From: Anaerovibrio sp. JC8
GTDB lineage: Bacteria > Bacillota > Negativicutes > Selenomonadales > Selenomonadaceae
Direction: 5' to 3'
Assembly: GCF_002100115.1 (NCBI RefSeq)
Contig: NZ_ANBM01000002.1
Coordinates: 238,924 to 302,923 of the forward strand
DNA: 64,000 nucleotides
The notes below the pieces were generated by a model. That model saw nothing but the letters and a program-made list of their open reading frames with translations, was not told where the DNA came from and did not search any database. This document shows positions 32,108 to 40,384 of this stretch, in pieces. A program made the translations under genes and the position numbers. The stretch's first letter is position 1; each line of letters opens with the position of its first letter.

Positions 32108-33880
32108 GTGGAAAAATCATATTTTGAACAGCTGGCCCGGGAATCCCAGGCTGCCATAGATAGTTATAAGAAAAGGAGTCAGGCCTTTACCACCAAGCGG
32201 ACCCTGTCCTTTATGGCCCTTGTGGTCTGTGTGGCAGGAGCCTATGATTTAAATGCTTTCTGGCCTCTGGGGGCTGCCCTGATTATTTTGGGATATTTCT
32301 TCTATCTCATCCGGGGCCACAGCCGCCTTAATGACAGGCTGGAGTACGAAATTCGCCGGCTGGGGGTTATCAATGACTATATCGCCAGATACACCGACCA
32401 GTGGAAGGAGTTTGAGGATAAGGGTGCTGACTTTCTGGAGAGGAACCTTACCCAGGACATTGACCTTAATATTTTAGGCCCGGCATCCATCTATCAGTAT
32501 ATCAGCACCGCCAGAACCAGCAAGGGTCGTGGGCTGCTGGCCGGCCGTCTCCGTCCAGAGCCGGTGGAGGCTGCTGAGCTGAAGCTGCGGCAGGAGGAAA
32601 CCGGCTTTTTTGCCGGCCATGTGGAGGAGGCCATCAGACTGCAGGCCATCAGCCGCCAGATTCCCTTTAACCACAGTGCCCAGCCACTGCTGGACTATCT
32701 GCAGGACCGGCAGCATGATCCAAATCCCTTCATTAATAAAATGATATTTGTGGTGCCCGGCATAGCACTGCTGCTCCTGCTGGCCAGCCTGCTTAAGCTG
32801 GTGCCCATGGAGATTCCTGTAGTATTATTTATCATACAACTGGCGGCCGCCTTACTGATGCTGGGGAAAAATGCCACCCATATTACGCCCCTTTATAAGC
32901 TGAACAAGGAGCTTATCAGCTATTGCCACCTGCTGGGGGCCATGAAGGATATGCTGCCCGGCAAAACCGGCTATATTGACCCGAAGGAAATAGAGGAGGC
33001 CATGGCCCCTATTGCCAGACTTGGCAAATTGTGTGCCCTGGCGGAAACCCGCCACAATTTTATTTTGCTCTTTGCCTTAAATGCCCTTGTGCTGCTGGAT
33101 TTTCATATTGTGAGGATATTCATTGGCTGGCAGCAGCAATACGGGGAAAAGCTGGCCCATTGGCTGGATCTGTGGCATGAGGCGGAGGTGGCCATCAGCC
33201 TGTCCGTTATCGGCCATGTCCGCCCGGACACGGTGATGCCGGAGCTGATAGACAGTGAAAGCAGGGAGCCCCATATTGAGGCCAGGGCCCTCAATAATCT
33301 CCTTATTCCCTATGAGGAAGGTGTGCCTAATTCCATCAGCCTTAAGCCTTCCTTGAATATTATCACCGGCTCCAATATGTCGGGCAAAACCACCTGGCTG
33401 CGGACTTTGGCCAGCTCCTGCATTTTGGCATATTCCGGGGCTCCTGTTTGCGGCAGGGAGTTCAGGCTGACTCCGGTCACTGTGCTCACCTCCATACGGG
33501 TAAATGATGATCTGAGCAGCGGCATTTCCACCTTCTATGCGGAGCTGATGCGCATTAAAACCATGATAGAGGCCTCCCAGAAGGATATGAGGGTGCTGGC
33601 GGTAATTGATGAAATTTTCAAGGGTACCAATTCCGCTGACAGAATTGTGGGGGCAGAGGCGGCCTTAAGGCAGCTGAGCCGCAAAAACCTCATTACTTTG
33701 GTTTCCACCCATGATTTTGAGCTGTGCCGTATCGGGGCCGAGGAGGTACCGGTTATAAATTATCATTTTGAGGAGCATTTCCAGGAGGACAAAATTCTCT
33801 TTGACTACACCATGAAGGATGGGCCGTGCAAAACCACCAATGCCCAATTTCTCCTTAAGCTGGTGGGTATTATCCGCTGA
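32108..33880 (+). CDS. Membrane-anchored MutS-like ATPase
   Basis: A 590-aa protein with a C-terminal MutS-type ABC ATPase and an N-terminal membrane part. Two segments at about residues 35-70 (FMALVVCVAGAY, LGAALIILGYFFYLI) and two at about 215-255 are hydrophobic. The ATPase has Walker A ITGSNMSGKTTWLR, the signature region DDLSSGISTFYAELMRIK, Walker B VIDEIFKGTN and the switch STHDFEL. No mismatch-recognition or clamp domains are seen, so it is not a repair MutS. This architecture is found in Firmicutes and Bacteroidetes with unknown function. TTAGGAGG lies 8 nt before the start. Confidence 0.85.
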   Translation: MEKSYFEQLARESQAAIDSYKKRSQAFTTKRTLSFMALVVCVAGAYDLNAFWPLGAALIILGYFFYLIRGHSRLNDRLEYEIRRLGVINDYIARYTDQWKEFEDKGADFLERNLTQDIDLNILGPASIYQYISTARTSKGRGLLAGRLRPEPVEAAELKLRQEETGFFAGHVEEAIRLQAISRQIPFNHSAQPLLDYLQDRQHDPNPFINKMIFVVPGIALLLLLASLLKLVPMEIPVVLFIIQLAAALLMLGKNATHITPLYKLNKELISYCHLLGAMKDMLPGKTGYIDPKEIEEAMAPIARLGKLCALAETRHNFILLFALNALVLLDFHIVRIFIGWQQQYGEKLAHWLDLWHEAEVAISLSVIGHVRPDTVMPELIDSESREPHIEARALNNLLIPYEEGVPNSISLKPSLNIITGSNMSGKTTWLRTLASSCILAYSGAPVCGREFRLTPVTVLTSIRVNDDLSSGISTFYAELMRIKTMIEASQKDMRVLAVIDEIFKGTNSADRIVGAEAALRQLSRKNLITLVSTHDFELCRIGAEEVPVINYHFEEHFQEDKILFDYTMKDGPCKTTNAQFLLKLVGIIR

Positions 33881-33894
33881 TATAAAGCATCTAA

Positions 33895-33940
33895 AAAACT
33901 CTTCCAGAAGCATTCCCCACAATGCTTTCGGAAGAGTTTT
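33895..33940. terminator. Bidirectional terminator between the MutS-like gene and the SorC regulator
   Basis: AAAACTCTTCC pairs with GGAAGAGTTTT, with an inner AGCATT/AATGCT stem, and T-rich tracts on both strands. Confidence 0.85.
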
Positions 33941-33954
33941 CTTTTTTTACGGTA

Positions 33955-34890
33955 CTACTTTAAGAGCTCCTTGGCAGTAAACTGGTCCGTAATCAACACA
34001 TTGGCATAATGGCCCTTCAGGGCAGCACGGATGGCCGGCACCTTGGCCTCGCCACCGCCAATCATAATGCTGTGCTCCTTGTTCCGCAGCTCGTCCAGGG
34101 TAATGCCCACTGTACGGGCATCCAGCTCCTTGTTGCAGATACATCCATCTGCATCAAAGAAGCGGGAGCAGATATCGCCTACTGCTGTCTGCTGAATTCT
34201 TGTCTGCTCCTCCTGGTCGGTGTAGCCAAGGCGGAAAAACAGTGCATTTGGCCGCACAGTACCGACGCTGAACACAGCTATATTTGCATGACTGCCCATT
34301 TCCAGAACCCGCTTGATATGGCTGTCCTGATCCACCATTTCCTTTACCTCCCGGCTGCCAAAAACAACCGGCAAGGGCAGATACTGGGCAATGGTGCTGT
34401 AATTATTGGCAAAATTCTCCAGAATGTCCTTGGCATAGTTGCGCCACTTGGAGTGAGTGACACCGCCCTCCAGCTGAACAATCTGGGACCCCTTAAGGGT
34501 CTTTGGCAACAATGAGCATGACATTTCATACAGGGTGGTCCCCCAACCAACACCTATCATATCCCCGTCATGCACAATGGAATCAAGATACTCGGCTGCC
34601 TTGATACCGATGTATTTCTTGATTTCATTTTCATCGTTGATGGTAGAGGAAGCTATACGCACCTCATGGAGACGATACTTTTCCACAAGCATCTGCTCCA
34701 TATTGGACATATCCTCCACCGGGTCCATAATCTGGATTTTAACGTAGCCCCTGTCCTTGGCATACTGCAGCAGCCGTGACACCGACGGCCTTGATATGCC
34801 CAGCTCTTCAGCTATCCGTTGCTGGCTGTATTCCGAACGGTAATACAGCTTGGCCACGTTAATGGATAGCTTGTCCCTATCACGAGTCAT
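33955..34890 (-). CDS. SorC/DeoR-type sugar-binding transcriptional regulator
   Basis: A 311-aa regulator of the SorC family. The N-terminal helix-turn-helix reads YYRSEYSQQRIAEELGISRP then SVSRLLQYAKDRGYV. The C-terminal sugar-phosphate-binding domain has GVGWGTTLYEM and the late GGGEAKVPAIRAAL segment. In this family a phosphorylated sugar relieves repression. The start at 34890 has AGGGGG upstream; the extra upstream codons look non-coding. A cytidine deaminase gene lies 1.3 kb away, and Bacillus DeoR, a nucleoside-operon repressor, is of this family, so deoxyribonucleoside control is possible but not shown. Confidence 0.82.
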   Translation of the reverse strand: MTRDRDKLSINVAKLYYRSEYSQQRIAEELGISRPSVSRLLQYAKDRGYVKIQIMDPVEDMSNMEQMLVEKYRLHEVRIASSTINDENEIKKYIGIKAAEYLDSIVHDGDMIGVGWGTTLYEMSCSLLPKTLKGSQIVQLEGGVTHSKWRNYAKDILENFANNYSTIAQYLPLPVVFGSREVKEMVDQDSHIKRVLEMGSHANIAVFSVGTVRPNALFFRLGYTDQEEQTRIQQTAVGDICSRFFDADGCICNKELDARTVGITLDELRNKEHSIMIGGGEAKVPAIRAALKGHYANVLITDQFTAKELLK

Positions 34891-35109
34891 ACCCCTTGTC
34901 CCCCTAAATATCATATTATGCCGGAAAAAATGTCCGCATAATTGTAAACACAATTTCATTATGTATGTTACAAATGTAAAAATCAAGCAATAATAAAAAT
35001 TTACTGAAAATTTTTTCAAAAGTTTCCCGACCCGTTAGTATGGCTATTATAATAATGCCTTGTGCCATCTTTATTCTTGTGTTTTAATAAATAATAGAGG
35101 TGAACGTGT

Positions 35110-36126
35110 ATGAGTGAAACACCAAAGGACAGCATCCTAAACGATGTAAATGATACAAATGATAAAAATGACATAAAAGATAACATAATTTCAGATGCGG
35201 CGGAGGAGCAGGAGGAAAAATCCCCGGAAGCCCCTGTCATAGCTGAGATTCAGGAGAAAAAGGAATTTGTGAAGAAAAAGAAAACCCTTGGCAGCCATAT
35301 AAAGAAGTTCTTAATTCTCTGCTTTGGTGCCTTTCTCTATGCCGTGGGGCTGGAAACCTTCCTGATTCCCAACCAGATTATTGATGGCGGTGTGGTAGGC
35401 ATTTCCATTATGGCTGCAGCACTGACCCCTATATCCTTCAGCGTATATCTGGTGGCCATCAATATTCCTTTCCTGTATCTGGGCTACAAGCATATCGGCA
35501 AGACCTTTTCACTGTCCACAATAGTTTCCATTATTCTGTTGTCGTTGTGGACTGAATATTTCAAGCCAGTGCCCCAGGTGACGGATGACTACTTCCTGGC
35601 GGCCATCTTCGGCGGTATTATCGCCGGTCTTGGGGTGGGGCTGATTATCCGAAACAGCGGCTCCCTGGACGGGACGGAAATTGTGGCCATTATTCTGGAT
35701 AAGCGCACCACCTTCTCCGTAGGTGAAATCGTGCTGGCCTTCAATATCTTTATTCTTGGTGCTGCCGGCTTCGTCTTCGGCTGGGACAAGGCCATGTATT
35801 CTCTGGTGGCCTACTTCGTAATTTCCAAGATGATCGATGTGGTTATCAAGGGTCTGGACGAATCCTACGCGGTGATGATTGTCTCCGATGAAAGCGAGGA
35901 AATTGCCGATGCCCTTATGCACCGTCTGGGCCGTGGCGTTACCTACATAAAGGGCATGGGTGCATACACCGGTGATTTGAAGAAGGTTATCTACTGCGTG
36001 GTGACCCGTCTGGAGGTGGACAAGCTGAAGGAAATCGCCATTGAAAAGGACGAAAATGCCTTCATTACCATAAATCCGGTCCACGATATTGTAGGTGGCC
36101 GCTTCAAGAAAAAGTCCATACATTAA
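35110..36126 (+). CDS. YitT family membrane protein (DUF161 + DUF2179)
   Basis: A 338-aa protein. An acidic, low-complexity N-terminus of about 60 residues includes NDVNDTNDKNDIKDN, from a tandem AATGATA-like DNA repeat. Five to six membrane segments follow (GAFLYAVGLETFLIPNQIID, GGVVGISIMA, then GGIIAGLGVGLIIRNSGSLD). The C-terminal DUF2179 domain reads VSDESEEIADALMHRLGRGV and TYIKGMGAYTG. The family is abundant in Firmicutes and its substrate is unknown. The acidic extension is unusual for YitT proteins. AGAGGTG precedes the ATG; divergent from the SorC gene. Confidence 0.88.
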   Translation: MSETPKDSILNDVNDTNDKNDIKDNIISDAAEEQEEKSPEAPVIAEIQEKKEFVKKKKTLGSHIKKFLILCFGAFLYAVGLETFLIPNQIIDGGVVGISIMAAALTPISFSVYLVAINIPFLYLGYKHIGKTFSLSTIVSIILLSLWTEYFKPVPQVTDDYFLAAIFGGIIAGLGVGLIIRNSGSLDGTEIVAIILDKRTTFSVGEIVLAFNIFILGAAGFVFGWDKAMYSLVAYFVISKMIDVVIKGLDESYAVMIVSDESEEIADALMHRLGRGVTYIKGMGAYTGDLKKVIYCVVTRLEVDKLKEIAIEKDENAFITINPVHDIVGGRFKKKSIH

Positions 36127-36153
36127 TAATGCTGTAATTTTTCGGCAATACAA

Positions 36154-36187
36154 AAGGCTACCGCCCATCAGCGATAGCCTTATTTTT
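36154..36187. terminator. Bidirectional terminator between yitT-like gene and cdd
   Basis: AAGGCTA-C-CGC pairs with GCG-A-TAGCCTT, followed by TATTTTTATT. Confidence 0.8.
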
Positions 36188-36204
36188 ATTGGAAATAAAT
36201 TGGC

Positions 36205-36654
36205 TTACTCCAGCTCTTCAAATACGTTGAAGTGATCCTCATAACGCTCCTTAACGTGGTTGACACCCATGTACTTAACAAATGGAGCCAGCTCCTCCAG
36301 CTGCATTACACGGATATCGCCATCCAGGTTGGCCATAACGATTTCCGGAATGTCGAACTCAGCCATAACCTGCAGGCAGCCGCCACATGGTACAAATGGG
36401 CTCTCAGTGTCAGCCACTACTGCAATGGCATCAAATTCCTGCTTGCCATCGGATACGGCCTTGTAAACAGCAGCCCGTTCAGCACATACCGACAGGCTGG
36501 AAGAACCGTTCTCAACCTTGCAGCCGCCATATAAGGTACCATCTGATGCCAAAATGCAGGCACCCACTTTAATCTTGGTATACGGAGAATAAGATTTCAT
36601 CCTCGCATCCTTGGCCATCTTAATCATAGTGTCGCAGATATCTTCATTTAACAT
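36205..36654 (-). CDS. cdd: Cytidine deaminase
   Basis: A 149-aa zinc enzyme that deaminates cytidine and deoxycytidine in pyrimidine salvage. Motifs: SYSPYTKIKVGACI near the N-terminus, GGCKVENGSSSLSVCAERAA (zinc Cys and catalytic Glu) and PFVPCGGCLQVMAEF (PCxxC zinc ligands). Length is that of the homotetrameric form. AAAGGAG lies upstream of the ATG. Confidence 0.92.
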   Translation of the reverse strand: MLNEDICDTMIKMAKDARMKSYSPYTKIKVGACILASDGTLYGGCKVENGSSSLSVCAERAAVYKAVSDGKQEFDAIAVVADTESPFVPCGGCLQVMAEFDIPEIVMANLDGDIRVMQLEELAPFVKYMGVNHVKERYEDHFNVFEELE

Positions 36655-36770
36655 ACTTCATGGCTCCTTTGCTGAATATTATACCGATGCAAACTCGGGT
36701 ATTACTTAAGTTTATTTTATTCTATAAGGCTGATTTTATCAATTCATTTTTTTGAGGTTGTATACACCTT

Positions 36771-36846
36771 TTATACACACTTTCCACAGAGTTATCCCCA
36801 GTTATTAACATCTATCAACACAAGAAATGTGGATAAGTGCGCTAAT
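36771..36846. promoter_or_regulatory. DnaA-box-like cluster upstream of cdd
   Basis: TTATACACA (36771-36779), TTATCCCCA (36792-36800) and TGTGGATAA (36838-36846, a perfect inverted box). It lies some 16 kb from dnaA in the 36655-37250 gap. Confidence 0.6.
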
Positions 36847-36861
36847 CGTATAAAAAAAGAC

Positions 36862-36888
36862 CAACTTACAAGCTGGTCCTTAATCTTT
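36862..36888 (-). terminator. Minus-strand terminator-like hairpin
   Basis: GACCA-CTT pairs with AAG-TGGTC, followed on the minus strand by T7. No minus-strand gene is seen immediately upstream, so it may end an unrecognised small RNA. Confidence 0.5.
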
Positions 36889-36912
36889 TAGAATTAGGCA
36901 GTCATTTTAATG

Positions 36913-36939
36913 ACTCCCGGCTTCGGCTGGGAGTTTTTT
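36913..36939 (+). terminator. Plus-strand terminator abutting repeat copy 2
   Basis: ACTCCCGGC-TTCG-GCTGGGAGT with a UUCG tetraloop and six T. The T run merges with the start of the 179-bp repeat. No + strand gene is seen directly before it. Confidence 0.65.
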
Positions 36940-37116
36940 ATAACGCCATTGTTCAAATTTTTCTTCTTTCAGAAGAAAAATCTTCCAATTAGCGTTTCCC
37001 TAAAGGACTAACTCACTTCGTTCGTGTCGCAACGAGCTGGGAGATATGCTCGCCAGCTGTTGCAGTTTGTTTTCTCCTACCTAAAGAGGTGGGGGACATC
37101 TTAAAGCTCGTTATAA
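36938..37116 (+). repeat. 179-bp interspersed hairpin repeat, copy 2
   Basis: Same length and ends as copy 1 at 5306-5484. The few differences cluster at the right-end hairpin, where a C-to-T change gives a G-U pair and keeps the stem. Confidence 0.8.
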
Positions 37117-37250
37117 ATATCAAAGTAAATGGTATAATTAAAGATAACACTTATGCAGCTTAAGGTATATAAATAACATAACAATATTTTCACAAGAAAT
37201 GCTCACTAAGTGTTCATAGTAAAAATCATAAGGAAATAGAGGTGCTGAAG

Positions 37251-38504
37251 ATGAATAGCCTAAACACACTCAAGAAAAGCATATTAATCATGGGAATAAT
37301 CCTATTATTGCCATTATTTCTTTCCACATCAGCATTTGCAGAGAGGCATCAGGTAGAAGGTAATGGCTCCTACTTCCTGATAAACAATGAGCTTGAGGAT
37401 GAAGCACTTGCCAAAGAACGTGCCAAGTATGAGGCATTGCAAATTGCCAGCGAGCAGGCTGCTATTTTTGTTGACACTTCACCTGAATTGTATTTTGACC
37501 AGCTGACCTTTTCTGAATTACATAGCTATGCAGCCAGCGTAATAAAGGTTCAGGGATTGCCACAATTTACCAGTTCAATCAGAGGAAATGGTACCATGTA
37601 TTATTGCCATCTGGTTGCGGTGGTAGACACCAACGACTTTAAGCATACCTCTATTGAGTCTATCCAGAAAAGCTGTCGACAAAGGGAGGAGCGTAACCGT
37701 CTGATACGGGAAATGGATGAATTGAAGCATAAATATGCCCGGGCCTACAGCGAAATAGAAAAACAGAATATCCGCTTCCGCATGAAGCAGCTGCGGGACA
37801 AATTTATGAGAAATGAGCCAAATACTTCATCTACATACAATACGGCAATGGCAAAGCTGGCATATAATGATGGACTTGATTATGATAATAACAAGGATTA
37901 TTCTAATGCCATTGAATGCTATCAAAAAGCCCTTAGCTACGATCCTCGGTATGTCAAGGCATATAACAATCTGGGTATAATTTATGAAGATGTATTAATG
38001 GATTATGAAAAGGCCCGTGAATGCTTTGAAACCGCTGTACAGATAGACCCTGCCTACGATTATGGCTATTGTAATCTGGGTATACTTTATAACGATGTAT
38101 ACCATGATTATGCTAAGGCCATGGAAAACTACAATAGGGTTCTTCTCCTGAATCCAGGATTCCCTGGTATAAATCGATATATAGCCAGAACCTATCTGGC
38201 CATGGAGCAATATGATGATGCCTTAAGCAATGTACAGAAGGAAATGTCCAATAATAAACCAAAGAAATACGACTATTGTCTTTTAGGGGAAATATATCTG
38301 GCAACTGGTGAATACGATAGAGCAATGGAAGCATTGGAAAAGGCAATCCGCATGGATAATGATTTTGCAGAGGCCTACCTTTATCGGGGACTTACCTATG
38401 AACAAATGGGTAACAATAGCCAGGCCCTTCAGGATATTGGCAAAGCCAAGGAGCTTGACCCTAACAATGAAAAGGCCAGACAGCATTATGACCGCTTGAA
38501 ATAA
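37251..38504 (+). CDS. Exported TPR protein with FlgT-like N-terminal domain
   Basis: A 417-aa protein. A signal peptide (MNSLNTLKKSILIMGIILLL, then PLFLSTSAFA) is followed by a domain (GNGSYFLINNELEDEALAKE, then RAKYEALQIASEQ) resembling FlgT-N/LPP20-like domains. A charged coiled region (residues about 140-190) leads to at least five TPR units: NAIECYQKALSYDPRYVKAY, KARECFETAVQIDPAYDYGY, KAMENYNRVLLLNPGF, ALSNVQKEM and RAMEALEKAIRMDNDFAEAY. It is probably a periplasmic scaffold. AGAGGT upstream fixes the ATG at 37251. Confidence 0.82.
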   Translation: MNSLNTLKKSILIMGIILLLPLFLSTSAFAERHQVEGNGSYFLINNELEDEALAKERAKYEALQIASEQAAIFVDTSPELYFDQLTFSELHSYAASVIKVQGLPQFTSSIRGNGTMYYCHLVAVVDTNDFKHTSIESIQKSCRQREERNRLIREMDELKHKYARAYSEIEKQNIRFRMKQLRDKFMRNEPNTSSTYNTAMAKLAYNDGLDYDNNKDYSNAIECYQKALSYDPRYVKAYNNLGIIYEDVLMDYEKARECFETAVQIDPAYDYGYCNLGILYNDVYHDYAKAMENYNRVLLLNPGFPGINRYIARTYLAMEQYDDALSNVQKEMSNNKPKKYDYCLLGEIYLATGEYDRAMEALEKAIRMDNDFAEAYLYRGLTYEQMGNNSQALQDIGKAKELDPNNEKARQHYDRLK

Positions 38505-38581
38505 TTATCCACAGATATTAACATTTATGCACACAATATGTGTTCTGTTTTTGTGGATAAAGTGGATAACTTTGTGTATAA
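38505..38581. promoter_or_regulatory. DnaA-box-like cluster between the TPR and LCP genes
   Basis: TTATCCACA (38505-38513), TTATGCACA (38525-38533), TGTGGATAA (38552-38560), GTGGATAA (38562-38569) and TGTGTATAA (38573-38581). More TGTGGATA/ATCCACAA-like pieces lie at about 38657 and 38719. The rest of the 38505-38822 gap is AT-rich with no gene. Confidence 0.65.
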
Positions 38582-38822
38582 CTCAATATATAGTGGCTTT
38601 TTTCATCCAAAACACAATATATAGGATTTGAAACTCCAAAATATCCAACAAAACTTGTGGATATTTTACACCTCATTTTCATTTGGATAAATTATACTAA
38701 AATAAAATGGAAATATTATCCACAATTTGTTGCATTGGTCATCTGAAAAACGTATAATAGCAGGGCAGTTGTATTTTTTTGATAATAATTCTTTCATATA
38801 AAATAAAAGGAAGCGAAGATAA

Positions 38823-40091
38823 TTGCAAAACAATAAATATAATCAAGAACAACCCATATACCGCTCCAAGCGGCGCCAGAAAAAGAAAAGCAGCTTCTGG
38901 CCCATGTTCCTGCTCCTATGTGCCTTTATCATAGCGGCAGTGGCCGGAGCACTTTTTGCTTCGTCAGTGCTGTTTGACAAGCCTGCCAAGCCTGAAAAGC
39001 AACATCTCATGACTGCCAAGGATAAGGTAGTCGTGATGATTATGGGCGTGGATGAGCGTGAGGGAGATGTGGGACGGTCCGATACCCTGATGGTAGCCAC
39101 CCTGGACCCTAAGAAGAAGAAGGCAGCTCTCCTGTCCATCCCTCGTGATACCAGAGTTAAAATCAATGGCCACGGCTTTGATAAGATCAATGCGGCCTAT
39201 GCCTATGGTGGCTATGAGCTGACCATGGATACGGTGGAGGACCTGATTGGTGTTCATATGGAACACTATATCCTGATTAATATCAAGTCCTTCAAGAAGA
39301 TTATCGACGCCATTGGCGGTGTGGATATCAACGTGGAAAAGCGGATGTACTACGAGGATGTGTGGGATGATGACGGAGGCCTGCTCATAGACCTTCAGCC
39401 GGGACTGCAACACATGGATGGCGATACTGCCATTACCTACGTACGCTACCGTGATGAGGAGGGTGACATCGGCCGTATCAGACGCCAGCAGAAGTTCATG
39501 CAGGCGGTTATGGATCAGATAACCTCACCTGCTATTATTACCCGGATTCCATCCATCATAAAGGAAGTTGTCAACAGCGTGCAGACAGACCTGTCCATGA
39601 AGCAGCTGATTGAATTTGCCACCTCCTTGAAGGATGCCCAGAAATCCGGCCTGCAGGCTGAAATGCTGCCGGGCAAGCCTATCTACATTGATGGGGTAAG
39701 CTACTGGATGCCGGATCTGGCTAAATTGCGTACCACTGTGGCCAATACTCTTGACTGCACCCTGGATAAGAGCCTCAGGGATGATCTGGCAGAGGATACC
39801 AGGGAATATGAGGAATCCATTCCTGGTAATGCCCGTGAGCTCAACGCCGAGGAGGCAAGGGAAATCTACCGCCGTGAAAATACGGAGGATGTAGAACGGG
39901 CCAAGAAGATCAGCAAGAAGGAGTCCACTGACAGTACTCTCAGAAGGGACCCTTACGAAAAAGAGGAAAAACCGGCCTCAAGGGAAACCAGAGAAACACA
40001 GGAAGAGGAACAGCCGGTCAGCAGACCACCACAGAGTCGGGGACCAGCTCCTTCTCCAACAGTGCCTAGTGCCGGAAAAACCGCAAACTAA
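38823..40091 (+). CDS. LytR-CpsA-Psr (LCP) family cell-envelope glycopolymer transferase
   Basis: A 422-aa membrane-anchored protein. A basic cytoplasmic N-terminus and one membrane segment (SSFWPMFLLLCAFIIAAVAG) precede an extracytoplasmic LCP domain. Its signatures are GVDEREGDVGRSDTLMVATL, LLSIPRDTRV, INAAYAYGG and YVRYRDEEGDIGRIRRQQKF, which hold the Arg and Asp residues that bind polyprenyl pyrophosphate. The C-terminal 100 residues are charged and Pro-rich. LCP enzymes attach glycopolymers to peptidoglycan; the acceptor in a diderm is not certain. TTG start with AAGGAAG upstream. Confidence 0.87.
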   Translation: MQNNKYNQEQPIYRSKRRQKKKSSFWPMFLLLCAFIIAAVAGALFASSVLFDKPAKPEKQHLMTAKDKVVVMIMGVDEREGDVGRSDTLMVATLDPKKKKAALLSIPRDTRVKINGHGFDKINAAYAYGGYELTMDTVEDLIGVHMEHYILINIKSFKKIIDAIGGVDINVEKRMYYEDVWDDDGGLLIDLQPGLQHMDGDTAITYVRYRDEEGDIGRIRRQQKFMQAVMDQITSPAIITRIPSIIKEVVNSVQTDLSMKQLIEFATSLKDAQKSGLQAEMLPGKPIYIDGVSYWMPDLAKLRTTVANTLDCTLDKSLRDDLAEDTREYEESIPGNARELNAEEAREIYRRENTEDVERAKKISKKESTDSTLRRDPYEKEEKPASRETRETQEEEQPVSRPPQSRGPAPSPTVPSAGKTAN

Positions 40092-40104
40092 ATTATGAAA
40101 AACT

Positions 40105-40310
40105 AATGGTATGGTCGTTGCCTATAGCATGAATCCATCACTAAAATTTTTTCTTGTACTCATATAGTGAAAAAAATTATAACTCGCTTCGCCCTTACAG
40201 GACTGGCTTCGCTCAAACAGATAATTTTTTCCACTAATATATAGGTAATACAAGAAAAAGATTTCTTAACGTTCTGGATTCAACTGCTCTAGGCAATCGA
40301 CCATACCATT
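40105..40310. repeat. 206-bp imperfect inverted repeat (MITE-like)
   Basis: AATGGTATGGTCG at the left end pairs exactly with CGACCATACCATT at the right. Further matching pairs inward are GAATCCA/TGGATTC, TTTCTTGTA/TACAAGAAA and GTGAAAAAAATTAT/ATAATTTTTTCCAC. The loop (about 40181-40220) holds ACTCGCTTCGCCC and TGGCTTCGCTC. No coding capacity. It lies between the convergent LCP gene and gyrA. Confidence 0.78.
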
Positions 40311-40344
40311 TTTATTACTTCGTTTTATTACAAGTGTTTTTGCA

Positions 40345-40380
40345 TAAAAAAAGGACTGCTTTCACGCAGTCCTTAATTTT
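40345..40380. terminator. Terminator of gyrA (probably bidirectional)
   Basis: AAGGACTGC-TTTCAC-GCAGTCCTT with an A/T run on each side. Confidence 0.85.
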
Positions 40381-40384
40381 TTGT

